Origin: Smittium mucronatum
Lineage: Eukaryota; Kickxellomycota; Harpellomycetes; Harpellales; Legeriomycetaceae
Direction: 5' to 3'
DNA length: 39,324 nucleotides
NCBI GenBank assembly: GCA_001953115.1
Contig: LSSL01000305.1
Location: forward strand, 3,808-43,131
Made by a program: the position numbers and the translations under genes
Notes under the pieces: model-generated
Told to the model about the DNA's origin: nothing
Databases searched by the model: none
What the model saw: only the letters and a program-made list of their open reading frames with translations
Shown: piece by piece, positions 1-11,771 of the stretch
Layout: every line of letters begins with the position of its first letter
How positions within the stretch are numbered: position 1 is the first letter of the stretch

Positions 1-2035
1 GGTTGGAGATAGTTGGAAAACTCCTTGGGGGGGGGGGGGTCCAAACAAACTTTAAGTCAGCCTCAAGCTGACACTGCTAATCATAAATCTGTGTTGGAAA
101 CAGCCAAATTTCTAATTGGCATCCGCGTGCCACGAAAACTTAAACTCCAGAGTTTAAGTGATTTTCCAGCCCCCTTGATCCAATGCTCTCGAGTTATGGA
201 GCTGCTATAGCGGTAGAGGGGAGTTGGGTGAATTTTTTTTAAAAAAATTTCACTTTTTTTGATTTTTTTAAATTATTTTTTACGACTTCTTATTAACTTT
301 AAAATAAATTTCCCGAAAAAAAAAACACACGTTTGAGACCATAAAGAATTAAGCTATTTTTTGAAAAGGCTACATTAATCGATACTGTTCTTTTTAAAAT
401 AAAAAAGGATTAATAATACGCATTAGAGTCAAAAAATAATGAGCATGAGATCGTAGAATGTCGATTTTCCAAAAAATGAATTCCAAGTTTTTTGATTCAT
501 AAATAAAATATCGTATTTATAATCATGGTGAATTATTTCCTTATTAAAATCAATAATGAAGAAGTGAAATAGCATTGATTTATAAAAAAATATTTTCTAT
601 ATTTGTTCATAGAATTAGGGCCATTTGATTTTTTGAAAAAAAACTAAAATATACTCCTTCGTTTAAATTAAATAGACATACCTCTTGACTTTATTAAAAA
701 GGGCATTTATACTGATTTTATAGAAGTTTTAAAGATGATATTAATTTTTTTAGCAAAGCTCGTTCAAATTTAAATAGAACTATCTTTCATTAGTCTTGAG
801 TAATATTTGGGATAATATACAGAAAATAATCAACCAAATTAATTTATGAGTTTTTATTTTATTTTAAAAGCAAATTCACACAATTAAAATGATATTATAT
901 TATTTACATGACAGAAGTTCGGTGGTATTGCAATACGTGTATTTTTTTTTGTGATAAAGTGCTGCAAAAAAGCATCCATTTACCATATATATTTGATTGT
1001 GACTAAACTTTTGATTTTAAAATATTAACAGAGTCTAAACTATCTAAACTCCAAAATACCAGCTAAAATACTAAAATTTGTTGTTTTCAGATATATTAAT
1101 GATATATTTATTTGAAATAGAGTTTAAAAAAAAGGTTTAAAAATGACTTTTACCTTGAAAAAAACTAATAATTATCGATTTTTATTTCACTTTACGAGTT
1201 TAAAGCTGCGAGGAGAGAATAAAAAATGTCTTACTATAAAACCATAATTTTTTTAAAAAAAGTGAAGAAAATGTATAAATTTAGAGCAACCTTTTCGTAA
1301 ATTTTCATTTAATTATTTACAAAAGGTTATAAAGAATTTTTTAGTTCTTTTAGTTGTTTTATTTCTCATTTCAGGATAGTCTTAATATCAATTGGAAAAG
1401 GCACTATAAATCTTTTTTTTTTGTATCACGGAATTTTATTGTAAGATAACGTCATTGAAAACTGTACTGAAAAAATATGAAAAAAAGAAAAAGACGTATA
1501 GAAAATACTATTGACCTAACTAAAATAAGCTCCTCTTTCGGACCATATGCTGCGTACCTACGGAAAAAGGGTGCAATCTACCAACAGAAAGACCCCCCCT
1601 GGCATTGCTTCGAGTGGGTGTATGACTGAGGTTACATGCAGTCAAGAATAAGCACTTTGTCAATGAACAATAGTTCATTGAAGCTACTGAGCTCCTATTC
1701 AGAGCCTAATTCTAACATTATTAACGAAATTGGGATCCTACCCAAACGTGGGATTGATCGACATGGCTTTCCTACAAATAGCTGTTATATGCTGAGATCC
1801 ATCTGACTTTCTAAAGCTGGAATTGTCCACTAGGCTATGTGTCAGCTGTGCTAAACGACCGGTTCCTCCTGTTTCGAGATGGTACTCCTCTGGAATCGCT
1901 GTCATCCGAATCGCTTCGTGCTGTCTCCACTACTCCCAACCAAGAATAGTACAACGCCGTGTGAAATTTTGGTTTATTTTGCTTCGAAAAGTACACCATT
2001 AGACTCTTTATCCGGATCAAGTTATTAAAATTTTA
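1..2035. other. Unassigned flank with two GC-richer islands
   Basis: No gene could be identified here. Bases 1-210 and about 1530-2020 are clearly richer in G and C than the surrounding DNA; the line at 1861-1920 is about half GC. The first island holds a run of 13 G (27-39) and an open frame of 65 codons on the plus strand from 13. A short part of that frame (TAKFLIGIR) faintly resembles DIRS gag, which is too weak to call. The second island has broken frames on both strands, including a Ser/Arg/Asp-rich stretch on the minus strand near 1835-1900. The DNA between the islands is plain AT-rich sequence. The islands could be relics of one mobile element or of a host gene. Confidence 0.5.
1422..1447 (-). 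repeat. 26 bp dispersed repeat, copy 1
   Basis: The plus-strand text TGTATCACGGAATTTTATTG continues to AAGAT and recurs at 35624-35649 with one difference. Read on the minus strand, this copy runs directly into about ten A residues. That is what the 3' end and poly(A) tail of a retroposon would look like. No target duplication is visible around this copy. Confidence 0.6.
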
Positions 2036-2375
2036 GGGACTTTTACACATATTTATTTTTTTTAAGTTAATTAACTTTGACTAATAAAGTCTAACGATCT
2101 GGATTTTTTCATTTGTGATGTTAATCGTTTATTTTATATTTTAATATTGTTTATTTATATATTATCAATAAAATTTTGAGTAAAAAGTGAAAGTAAAAGA
2201 AATTTAGAAAAGGAAGACTGAATAATATGTGAAAAGAACCAATACAAAAAACTCCTATTATTCTTATTTATACCATATTTCATCTGGGAATCTTGATGTG
2301 TTATCTTTATTCCCATTTAAGCATTTCCAATTTTGGTATTTTTAAATAGATATTAGAATACCAATTAAATCGATG

Positions 2376-2650
2376 TCTTTAATGGTTTTAGAGACTCGAT
2401 ATTGGATATAATTTCAAATAAAAAAAAATAGTTTCAATTATTTCAAAATTTTAAAAAGCGTTACAATAATTGGTAATAATGTTAAAAATTAACTAACAAT
2501 GTTATAATAGGTTTATTTTGAACTAAAAGATTCTTATTTAATGGTTAAATTTTTTTGAAAATAAGTATCATTTTCAAATAAATGTAAAATTTTCAATTAA
2601 ACGCGTTTTATTCAAAATAAATGCTTTTTTTCAAATTTTCAAATTTATTA
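2376..2650 (+). repeat. Left arm of foldback element
   Basis: It pairs with 3314-3587. The inner 190 bp, from the CGTTACAATAATTGG region inward, differ from the other arm at a single position by eye. Most differences sit in the outer 60 bp. Confidence 0.85.
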
Positions 2651-3313
2651 GCTTTCAAACAGCTTTCCATCCATTTCTAATAAATCTATCAAAATTAAAT
2701 CCAAATTTAAAAAAATATCGAGATTATAACATTAATTTCATATTTTATCAAATGAAATTTTGGAGTTTTTATTTAATTGTTTAAATTTATCCAGTTTTTG
2801 GAAGAAGTTACTGTATTAAATAAGAAATAAAGCGAGAATTTATTAGAAATTTATCAATATAATCATTATATCTGTTTATAACTGCAAATTTTCTTCTCTT
2901 AAATTTAAAAACTAAAATTATAGCTGTCTGATAATTATAAATAAAAGTATATATTATTAGCTATTAGTCTTTTCACAACTTTCATCAATACAAGTAGCTT
3001 TGTAAATTGCCGAATAAGAGATGGTACTTTTAATGAAAAGAATATAAAAGCTCTATTTAATTTTTTTAAAACTTTATGTAAAATTAGAATCTCTTATTAT
3101 TTTTTATACACAAAATTTGAGTTTAAACGTACTATAAAATAAAAAATTTAGATATTGAGTTTAAAATTAAAAATAGCATAATCTTATCTTCTTTTTTCTA
3201 CATATGTATACAAAAAAACCCATTTTTCAATCAGAAGATTTTAAATTCTAATTTGGAGCTTTTGAACCAAAATTATTCAAAAAATCAAAATCATTATAAG
3301 CCCATTGTAAATT

Positions 3314-3587
3314 TAATAAATTTGAAAATTTGAAAAAAAGCATTTATTTTGAATAAAACGCGTTTAATTGAAAATTTTACATTTATTTGAAAATGATACT
3401 TATTTTCAAAAAAATTTAACCATTAAATAAGAATCTTTTAGTTCAAAATAAACCTATTATAACATTGTTAGTTAATTTTTAACATTATTACCAATTTTTG
3501 TAACGCTTTTTAAAATTTTGAAATAATTGAAACTATTTTTTCTATTTGAAATTATATCTAATATCGAACCTCTAAAACCATTAAAGG
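3314..3587 (-). repeat. Right arm of foldback element
   Basis: This is the reverse complement of 2376-2650. The two arms would form a very stable hairpin if transcribed or single-stranded. Confidence 0.85.
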
Positions 3588-3779
3588 CCTCAATTGCTTT
3601 TTCACTCTATTTCAATTTAAAATAATGTATATTAATGTATAATTTATGATTGTACAATCAAAAATTTCGTAATAAAACTTTATAATTACACTTTTTTGAT
3701 ATTTTAATAAATACATAATTTAATTACAGATACCATTCTCTTAAAAATAAATTATCCTCCTTCATAATTATTTTTCATA

Positions 3780-5189
3780 GCATCCACCACTCTTTGTCAA
3801 GGATTTCAGATCTGATTCATTTTCAATGTTCACAAGTTATAAATGGTTTTGGTTTACAAGGACTTCCAGAGTTTCTCCTGAGATTGTGGATAATTTTATA
3901 TTAGGTAATGTGCCATGATAGTCAACTTCAAATATGCCTAAAAACTTAGGGTCAAGTTCCTTCTGAGTCTCATTTTTTAAAATTAATCAGATAAAGATTG
4001 GGAATTTTGTAAATTTGACATTTTTGTAATAACTTGCTTTCATTTTTTTGTTCGACTACAGTTTTCCTTTTTTGATTTTAGTCGCACGCTGTTTAAAATT
4101 TTTAATCGGATTCTGGTAACCAAATTTAATTATTTTTCTGATCCATGTCTGTATTGGACAAATAGTTTCATATTTTCTCCTTGTATTCTTGGTTCTACCC
4201 CATAAACTAAGAATTATGGTGATATTTTTGTCACATAATGCTTTCCAGTTCGAGTTTCTCATACAGCAAGATTTAAATATCCAGCCCAGTTCGTTTCTTT
4301 TCTGAAAAATAATTTGTTTAGGGATATTCATATTACTCTATTCGCTATTTTAGTTTTGCCATTAGACATTTTATGGTGTGCAGATGTTAAATTTTTTTTT
4401 AACTTTTTTAATTTTAGATATTCCTTTAAAATTTCAGAATTAGATTGTGAAACACTTTCGGATATTATTTCAATTAGTGTTCTGAATTGCAGAAATTTCT
4501 TATTATATAGAGATAAAGCAACAACTTCTGTTTTAGAATCTTTTGTTTCTTCGGATACCACCCAATTTTTTGTTGGTCTATTTCTAACACAATAAATTTT
4601 TTTACACCTAATTTAGTCGATAATTGACCAATTAAATCAATACGCATCTATTAAACGCTGAGTTTTCGTGTTTTACGGGGTTAATTTTTTCTAAAGAAGG
4701 CGTATTCTCTCCTGTTATTTGACATTATTTTCATTGATTAATGCACAAAATTATTTCTTCTTGCATGTATGGCCACCAGTATCGCTATTTTATCATGTTG
4801 TAATTAGCTGTTTTACCAATGCGAGCCATGCTGTAGTTTTAGCTTTTTATCAACGATTTGCGCTGTTGAGTGGAAATTATGTACTTTCTGTTCATTATTA
4901 AGCGTATATTAAAAAAAATCGTTTAAAATTTTGAAGTTTTTTGATTTTTGTTGAGCACCATATCACATTTCTAAACTTACGTTAACATGCTTTTTATTTG
5001 GTGTGTTTAATGATTTAAATACCAATTATAGTATCCATATTGATTATATTTCCTACATAAGTTACATCCAATTTTTTTGTGTTAATATTCGTCAAAATAA
5101 ATATTCTAGATAAATTTTCTGCGGCGCTATTGTTTTTTACAGGGTAATATAGGATTTTTGGGCTTATATTATGTGATTTTTCTACCCAC
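3780..5189 (-). pseudogene. Gypsy integrase remnant, catalytic Glu replaced
   Basis: Integrase inserts the cDNA into the host genome. On the minus strand, about 4640-4560 reads RIDLIGQLSTKLGVKKFIVL, the 'WHIDLIGPL....Y' start of the DDE core with its first Asp. The region 4390-4330 reads LTSAHHKMSNGKTKIANRV, aligned with 'TSPYHPQTNGQVERFNRT'; the catalytic Glu is Lys here. Near 3940-3830 the C-terminal beta-barrel is visible (PKFLGIFEVDYHGTLPNIKL). Stops and frameshifts are frequent, so the protein is dead. Confidence 0.75.
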
Positions 5190-5600
5190 CTAGATATTCT
5201 TCCATGCGAGGCTCTATTTTTGAAGACGCTTAAAAAAATTTTATGATCTTTTAAAAACTGTGAATATTTTTGCTGTAAGATAATGATTCAATATGCTAAA
5301 GGCGTGTATTATTGATAATAATTCTCTTTCTCCTAATAATATTTTGTTTTTTGGGCATTCAGTCTTCTAGATTTAAAATCTGTTGGCATTATAACTCTCT
5401 TTGATACTTCTTGACACAAAAAAGCTCCAATGGCGTAAGAAAAGGAATCAGTTTCAATAAAAAACTCTTTTATCCGTTCAGGTGCTTTTATTACGGATTG
5501 AGTGTTATTAATCCTTTCATATTTGAGAATATGGACAGTCCTTCTGTATTCCATGGAATTTTTGAATTTTTTAAAGGTTTCACTTTTGTTAGTTTATATA
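5190..5600 (-). pseudogene. Gypsy RNase H remnant
   Basis: This domain removes the RNA strand during reverse transcription. A frame of 73 codons (5554-5333) contains APERIKEFFIETDSFSYAIG followed by AFLCQE. This matches the family's 'F.L.TDAS..GIGAVL.Q' start, including the first catalytic Asp. SRRLNAQKTKYY corresponds to the 'S..L..AE.NY' segment, with the usual Glu replaced. Downstream text to about 5190 (KYSQFLKDHKIFL) fits the end of the domain. Stops follow. Confidence 0.8.
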
Positions 5601-6291
5601 AGTTATAAGCTTAAGATGAAAATCTGGGAATAAACTTCCTATAATATGCGCAAAAAACAATAAATCATAAAATATTGGTGTTTATTTCCAGTAAATACCA
5701 GTCCTGTATAGCTTTTATTTTGTCGTGACGTGGAATTATACCTTTACTGCTTATGATGTAGCCTAAAAAAATTTTTTCTTGTAAACTAAATGAGCAATTA
5801 GATATGTTATTAGAAAAAAAAATCAATTTAAGACGTTGTAAAAATGAACTTATTGCTTTTAATAATTATCTTTAAATATAAAAATATCTTAGATATTATA
5901 TATCGCCGAGTCATGTAAATATTCTTGTAATGCTTTATTCATCAGGTGTTGAAATGTAGCGGGTACACTATTTAATTCAAAAAAAATTGTTACATATTCG
6001 AATGATCAGAATATACGCGTAAATTCCATTTTAGATAAATATTACGGACCAATTTTTATTTTATGTTAGCCTGACTTCGTATGTAGGCCGTAGAAGAATT
6101 TAGACGACCCTAGCCTATCAAAGCAAACATAAATTCGTGTCAGGGGGAATTTATCAAATGTGAAATACCATTTATAGCCCTATAATCCAAGCAAATTATG
6201 AAACAACCGTCTTTTTCGCTAACTAATAATACCGGTTTTCCTATATATATGAAGAAGTTGGAATAAAATCTTTGTCTATTAATTCTTAAAA
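5600..6291 (-). pseudogene. Gypsy reverse transcriptase remnant
   Basis: The RT copies element RNA into DNA. On the minus strand from about 6290 the text reads ELIDKDFIPTSSY, then KPVLLVSEKDG, then ICLDYRAING. Together these are the standard opening of a Ty3/gypsy RT ('GFIRPS..PVLLVKKKDG..CVDYRALN'). The catalytic Y-x-D-D box would fall near 5915-5885, where the text reads AIYNI*DIFIF, with a stop and one Asp missing. Several frameshifts lie between. The domain begins exactly at the LINE 3' end, so the LINE split it. Confidence 0.75.
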
Positions 6292-6313
6292 CGATTTTTA
6301 TTATTATTATTAT
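6292..6313 (-). repeat. LINE (TAA)n tail and left target-site copy
   Basis: The plus strand reads CGATTTTTATTATTATTATT here. The TTA units are the LINE tail on the minus strand. The first twelve bases match 11837-11847 with one inserted base, as expected for target-primed insertion. Confidence 0.6.
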
Positions 6314-6383
6314 GTAACGTAAGAAGTATTAATGGTATTTAGAATGATATAGTCAAAGGGAATTAGGAAAAAGAAAAGGGTGA

Positions 6384-9300
6384 GTTCAGGAGGTGAATTT
6401 TATTTGCCCTCCTAGTTCTATCGCGAACTGCCTATTTTTAATTTTTTCCCAGTTATTTTTAAGTCGAGGATTTTTTGAATTCATATCGGTTATTATTTTG
6501 TCCTTTAGCATAGTTTTAAATCTTATAAATAACGCTGAACGTGGTAAGTTTTTATTGGAAAGTGCCATCTCTGTACGTGATCTGTGGATATTCCAAATTG
6601 CTATTGCCTGTACTTTCGCAATATTCGGAAGTATTTTATTATATCTTTCTAACTGGCTAAAAATATCCTGTAAACATATCGCGCCTAATTCGCGCGTATC
6701 ATCTAGTTGTGACTTCTTAAGGAAATCACTAAGCCTTTTCCAAAAAAAATTAATATAGGTCATTTATAATATCCATGAATAATGTTGTCCAATTCGTGAG
6801 TGCAAAATAAGCAGCTTTGTATTTGGTCATAGATCCCATGTTCCATAGATTAAGCTTTCCCCCTGTTATTATCGCGTTGCTGGAGATGAACTATATATGA
6901 CTCATCATCTTTGGCTCAACCGGTAGTTTATATATTTTATTACAATTAAATTCTAGCTGCCTGGTTGGATCCGTGCCTAATTTGTATATTTAGGTTATTT
7001 ATTTATTTGTCCTTTTTCTGAGTACTGTATTATATATCTTCTTTGACTATTGGTTTTTTTGCTTAATATGTGCTCTCCAATATTTATTCAATTTGATGGG
7101 AGGATATCTGTATTAGAGGTATCGCCAAAAATGTTTAAGTTTTGATTCTCAGATAATTTAATGGCCTTTTGTTTATTATCAATTCTGGCCCCATAGTAAT
7201 GTTCCTAATTAGTTAGTCCAAATGGTTTACATTCACTCAAAAATTGTCCTATTGTTAGAATCGAGCTATATTTTAGCCATTTGTGGTCTTACTGGTTCAA
7301 AGTTATGTTGAATGTCTTATCTAAGCACTTAACACTTATATTGCTAATTTCGTTTTATTTCCATTCACTGAGTCTGTTAATAGGTGTTGTATGACATTTT
7401 TTATATAATTGAATGAAGATTTTCTAAAATGGAGCCATTTTATTTACCCCATTTATTTTAACCAATTGCGGCTCTATTATGAAGTCGGAGTAATGATGTT
7501 TCCCAAAGTTTTTTTTAGCTGTATCAATATAATTAGCCATTTCTATATTCCTCCATAAATTATTTTTTTTACAAATAAATTCGTAAATCCATTTTAGGAA
7601 AAGTGTTTTCGATTGTGCTTCGAAATTTAATAATCCCATCCCCCCCATTTTAGGTTTTAATTCCAAGGTTTCAAGAGCTATTTTGGAGTATTGATTGTTC
7701 CGTAAAATGGATCTTATTGCTTTCTTTATGTCATTGTAAAAGACCCTATCGAATGGGATGATGTGAGAAAAATACGTTATCTTTGGTAGGAGGAATGTAT
7801 TGGTTAATAGGACTCTCCCTTTAATAAATACTGTTTTATTCCTCCAACTATCTATCTTTTTTTTAATTACATTAATTATTTTTGATTTGGCTGTGTCAAC
7901 ATCTATGCCATCGGGTTTGAAGTAAATTCCTAGGTAGTTGAAAGTGTCTAAAGTATTGATCGGAATAAAATTCCTTGGCTTAGATAGTGTGTTTCCTATT
8001 TTTATGCAAACGGTTTTTTCCATGTTTATTTTTGCATTTAGGCTAGTGAATGGTATTCTATGGCTCTATTTAGAGTATCTTCATCTGTCGTATTGTTTAT
8101 TGCTATTAAAATATCGTCGACATATGCTAATGTCTTAATTGGGTGAGAATTCACGTCAATCCCTTTTAGATGAATTTTGAGGAAAATTAGTAAGGGCTAT
8201 ATAACTATGTTATATAATAGTGGCGACATCGGATCCCCCTGCCTTAGTCCTTGGCGAATGTGAATATACTCACTGAGGTCATTGATTATGCTGATTTTAG
8301 TCTTCGGGTTGTATAAAGACATTTTAGGTTATAAATAAATCATGAACCAAAACCAAATCCTTTTAGGCACAAAAATATATACTCCCAATCAACTCTGTCA
8401 TATGCTTTTTCTTGATAGAGCATGAGTGGATGTCCTGTTGTATCAGCGGGGTTAGATTTGCTATTTTCTAATAGAAATTTAAATGAAATTATGTTATCAA
8501 ATATGCTTCGTTTCTTTATGAAGCCGGATTGGCTCTTGCTTATACTTTTCCTCGTTACATTCTGGAGTCTGTTTGCTAAAATCTTTGTAAATATTCTTTC
8601 GTTTGTGTTTGATAAAGTAATTGGACTCCAATTTTCTTAATGATTTAAGGTCTCCATTTTTTGGGATTAGGGTGATTTTCGATCCACCTATTACCGAATT
8701 CCACAAATTTAGTTCGTTTAGTTTATTAAACATTGTGTGCATGTGTTTAGATATAGGTATTTTAAATGCTTTATAGAATTCGAATGGAACGCCATCCGGC
8801 CCTGGCGATTTATTTTTCGGAGAATTATCAATTGTTGAGTATGTCTCTTCCATGGATATATAGGAGTTTAATGCGTGTGTATTATTATCGCTTATATTGG
8901 TGGTTATATTATTAATTAGTGTATTTTGGCTTGACCTATCAAAATTTCCTTTAGGAAAAAGATTTTCATAAAATGTATGGCATATACCCGCGAACTCTGC
9001 GTGGCTACTTTTTATCTCGTCTTCTATGTTGTACAAGGATTCTATTGTTTTGGTTTTTTCCCTGGATTTTAGCAAACCTTAGAAATATTTATTAGATCTC
9101 TCGTTATATTCTAACCATTTAGCTCTGGACCTGATTATAATTCCATTTATTTTATTGTTTAACACATGTTTGATTTTTTCATTGTTCTCCTGGATATTTA
9201 CCGCTCAATGGGCTTTAATTATATCATCTGAGCTTTTTAGGATGACATTCAACGCTATTCTGTTGGCGGCTTCCAAGTTCGATACTTCATCTTTATGTGA

Positions 9301-10279
9301 TTTATTTCTTCCAATTTTAATGTAAACGGCTTTAATTTTTTCTTTGACCTTTGCCCACGTGGTCATGGAGTAGTTATCATTGGATAGTATTTGTTTCACA
9401 ATCCCCGTTAAATTTTCGCTACTAATGAGTTTGCAATTTAGCTTCCACCTGTTATATTTCGGGGATCGGCTTTTTTTAGGTGGGGTAAATTTTAGTGATA
9501 TGTATTTATGGTCTTACATTGGACCTATAGAAATGCTTAGATTTTTAAGCGAGTATATAAGGTTTTGTGTTGTCATGATATGATCGTTTCTGGATTTGTG
9601 ACTGCCTGGGTAATCACTCCATGTGAAGTTAATTTTATTGGGGTAGAAATGATTATGTGTATTAATCAAGTTAAAATTATCCATTAAAGTTTTGAGATTT
9701 TCCCGTTCTCCAGTAGAGTTCCTTGGAGGAAATCTATCCTTTGTCTCATTTTTCGACCATATTAAAGTCTCCCAGGAGAATCATATTATTTGAGGGTTCG
9801 TTATTTTCGTGTAATCCGTGTAGTTTATCCAATAAGAAATCAATTATAATCATTTTTTCTGATCTGGTGTTCGGTAGGTAAAGGTTCACAATTCTTAGTG
9901 GCTCATAGAGAGTCGGGCTTTCCAAATCCGCGATTATTATTCGTCCTTCGAAATAAGTCGAGCTTTTAGAAATGTTAATGTGGTTGTTATTAATAATTAA
10001 GGCACTGTATTTGGACCATATGCATTTATTGTTCCAATATTTGTTCCAAAAGGGAATTTCTTCATTTTTTATGTTGACTTCCTGTATACATGCGATGTCT
10101 GGTTGGATTATTTTTTTAATTAAAGTGAATAGTTTTCTTTTTTTTTTAATATCGGCTATCCCTTTAACGTTTTAGGATATTATATTTATGTCGTTAATTT
10201 GATTATTCTTATTTGTAGGCGTATTATCGTTTATGTAAATTATGTTGGGTTCTTCTATTTCATTTATGTCATACAACAT
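6384..10279 (-). pseudogene. LINE copy 1 ORF2 (endonuclease + reverse transcriptase)
   Basis: ORF2 nicks the target and copies the LINE RNA onto it. Domains in order on the minus strand: an APE endonuclease with DIACIQEV (near 10100, catalytic Glu), ILLGDFNMV (near 9780), SRNDHI (near 9590) and a broken SDHK whose Ser codon is TAA (near 9510). The RT follows, with SPGPDGVPFEFYKAF (near 8810), EKAYDRVDW (near 8390), RQGLRQGDPMSPLLYN (near 8240) and the catalytic box AYVDDILIA (near 8130). A conserved C-terminal part covers 8023-7424, ending MAPF, and the last open frame is 6763-6386. Several stops and frameshifts break the chain, but the RT active-site Asp pair is intact. The first Met follows ORF1 by two bases. 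Confidence 0.85.
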
Positions 10280-10281
10280 AA

Positions 10282-11771
10282 TTAAATATTGGTTGGGGAT
10301 GGATTAGCATCCTGTATTGGTGGCTTTGACACCACCATAGGTTCATCGACCTCCATGTGATTTTCATTTTTATCGCCTGAAAAGTTAATGACTCCCTGGA
10401 TTGGGGTTTTACCTATGTTTTTTAGGTCTCCAATTGAACTCGGGGATCCTTCTTTGATTATTTCGACCACTAAGGTGTCGGCTTGACTATTCTTATTGAT
10501 TTCAGATGTTTTTGTGTCCTCGGAGTCCACACTTTCAACTACACTGCTAGTTGTGCCACTGTTCCCTTTCGGGGTGTCCACTATTATGATCCTTTTCAGA
10601 GTTTTTGATTTTATTTTTTCTATCGCAGTTTTTTCAGCTGCTCCCTTTACTTTTTTTATTTTACTTCCGCCAGCATGGATGGTTGGGGACGGATTGATGT
10701 ATTCCTTTTCATTTACGTTGTATACGAGTTTGCTTTTCGCTTGTTCTCGTATCATAGAGACTATACCACTGAACAGTTCGATCTCGGGTCTTATTATTGG
10801 TGCCTCAGATCCTACCGCGATTACCGAGACGATTATCGCGCCATCGTGTAAGTTTTTAATAGTATTTATATTTTTAAGTCCCCCTATGTGGCTCCCCTGC
10901 ATGTTCGCCTCTGGCTGTGAGATTTTTTCCTGTGTGTCTTCTTGGACCTTGTTTATTCCCGTGGAATCTTCCAGAATTACCACTTTTTTATCATTTCTAT
11001 TTGTAGATCCTCTGCCTCGTTTAGATGCATTTATTCTAGAAAGTTTGGTGTACTCGTTCTTTCAATGTACGGATTCCTTGCAGTAAGTGCATGCCTTAGG
11101 TCCTCCTCTCCAGGTAAGATTTACTTTAACATTCAGTATATTCAGAAATTGTGGAATTTCGGCTTCGTTTTTAGTTTTAAATGGTATCTTTATGCTTTTA
11201 GATGAGTATGCATTCAACGATTTATGTTTAAGAACTAGGATTTCCAGGACCTCGCCGATATTTTTCAGTTACTCTTATGCCACAGGAGCAACATCAATAT
11301 ACTGAGACCGTTATGAGAGGGTATTATTATCATTTTGTGGTCACTACTGTATTCAGTAGTTTCGTGTAGGATTATTTTTTTTGGTTATATATTATATTGA
11401 TTTTTTTTGCATTTTCTTTGTCTGTGGAATTTTTGAATTTAATAAATAATAATTTTTTTTTTATGTCTATTTCGAAACATATTTGGATTGTATTAAGTTG
11501 TTTGATATTACTTTCTGCAACCTCATCAATGTTGTCTTTGAACTCAGTCAGTTTGCACCCCGGTCTATTTGGGGCCCCTCCCATACATACAATTTCTGTC
11601 TTTGGTTTGGTACTGGTGACATACTCCAGCATCGATACCACTTCGTATTTTTTCCAAATGTTGTTAAGTTTTCTTATCTGTTTGTCTGGTGATATGTTCT
11701 TCCCACCCACTATAGTTTCCCGGCTACCCCGGGCTTGTATCAGTTGGGTTGATATCCGCTTGAGCTAACAT
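10282..11771 (-). pseudogene. LINE copy 1 ORF1 (nucleic-acid-binding protein)
   Basis: ORF1 proteins of LINEs bind the element RNA. The start at 11771 gives MLAQADINPTDTSPG and then a stop; a frame at 11710-11372 continues (MGGKNISPDKQIRKLNNIWK). A single zinc knuckle lies near 11085-11040. It reads GGPKACTYCKESVH, then a stop where LINE copy 2 has Trp, and Tyr where the last Cys is expected. The last 233 codons (10983-10282) are open and rich in Ser, Thr, Lys and Glu, which suggests disorder. The ORF1 stop and the ORF2 start are joined as TAATTATG. The start is supported by a similar N-terminus in copy 2 at 26231. Confidence 0.7.

Larger units (their letters stand above)
2376..3587. mobile_element. 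Foldback / long-TIR non-autonomous element
   Basis: Two arms of about 275 bp (2376-2650 and 3314-3587) are reverse complements of each other, with roughly seven differences by eye (about 97% identity). They enclose 663 bp of AT-rich DNA with no protein frame I recognise. The unit interrupts the 3' LTR of the gypsy element and is absent from the matching place in the 5' LTR, so it is an insertion rather than a local inversion. Long inverted arms around a non-coding centre fit a foldback or MITE-like DNA transposon moved by another element's transposase. A clear target duplication is not visible; CAATT occurs near both outer edges but not at matching distances. Confidence 0.7.
2036..3735 (-). 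repeat. 3' LTR of the gypsy element, split by a foldback insertion
   Basis: Bases 2036-2375 and 3588-3735 align in order with the 5' LTR at 13972-14402. The missing middle is the foldback element 2376-3587, which the other LTR lacks. On the minus strand the LTR start (TGGTATC) is preceded by the purine-rich AAGAGAA, a plausible but short polypurine tract. The 5' LTR serves as the empty-site reference for the insertion. Confidence 0.7.

Noticed and set aside
1422..1447. 26 bp repeat as a gypsy LTR/primer-site junction
   Set aside because: It loosely resembles the 5' LTR end here (TAAAATTCCCTGCGTATCAC). The 14 bp flanking duplication at 35604-35663 and the poly(A) at 1422 fit a retroposon end better. 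Kept only as an alternative.
2376..3587. Inverted arms as two opposed solo LTRs
   Set aside because: The arms share no sequence with the gypsy LTRs here, and the unit interrupts an LTR that is continuous in its partner.
6393..6758. Plus-strand 121-codon open frame
   Set aside because: It is antisense to the end of LINE ORF2 (6763-6386), which continues a known protein. No plus-strand motif.
10496..11086. Plus-strand open frame of 196 codons, hydrophobic
   Set aside because: It is antisense to the better-supported LINE ORF1 on the minus strand. Its hydrophobic make-up is the usual mirror of Lys/Glu/Asn-rich coding text.
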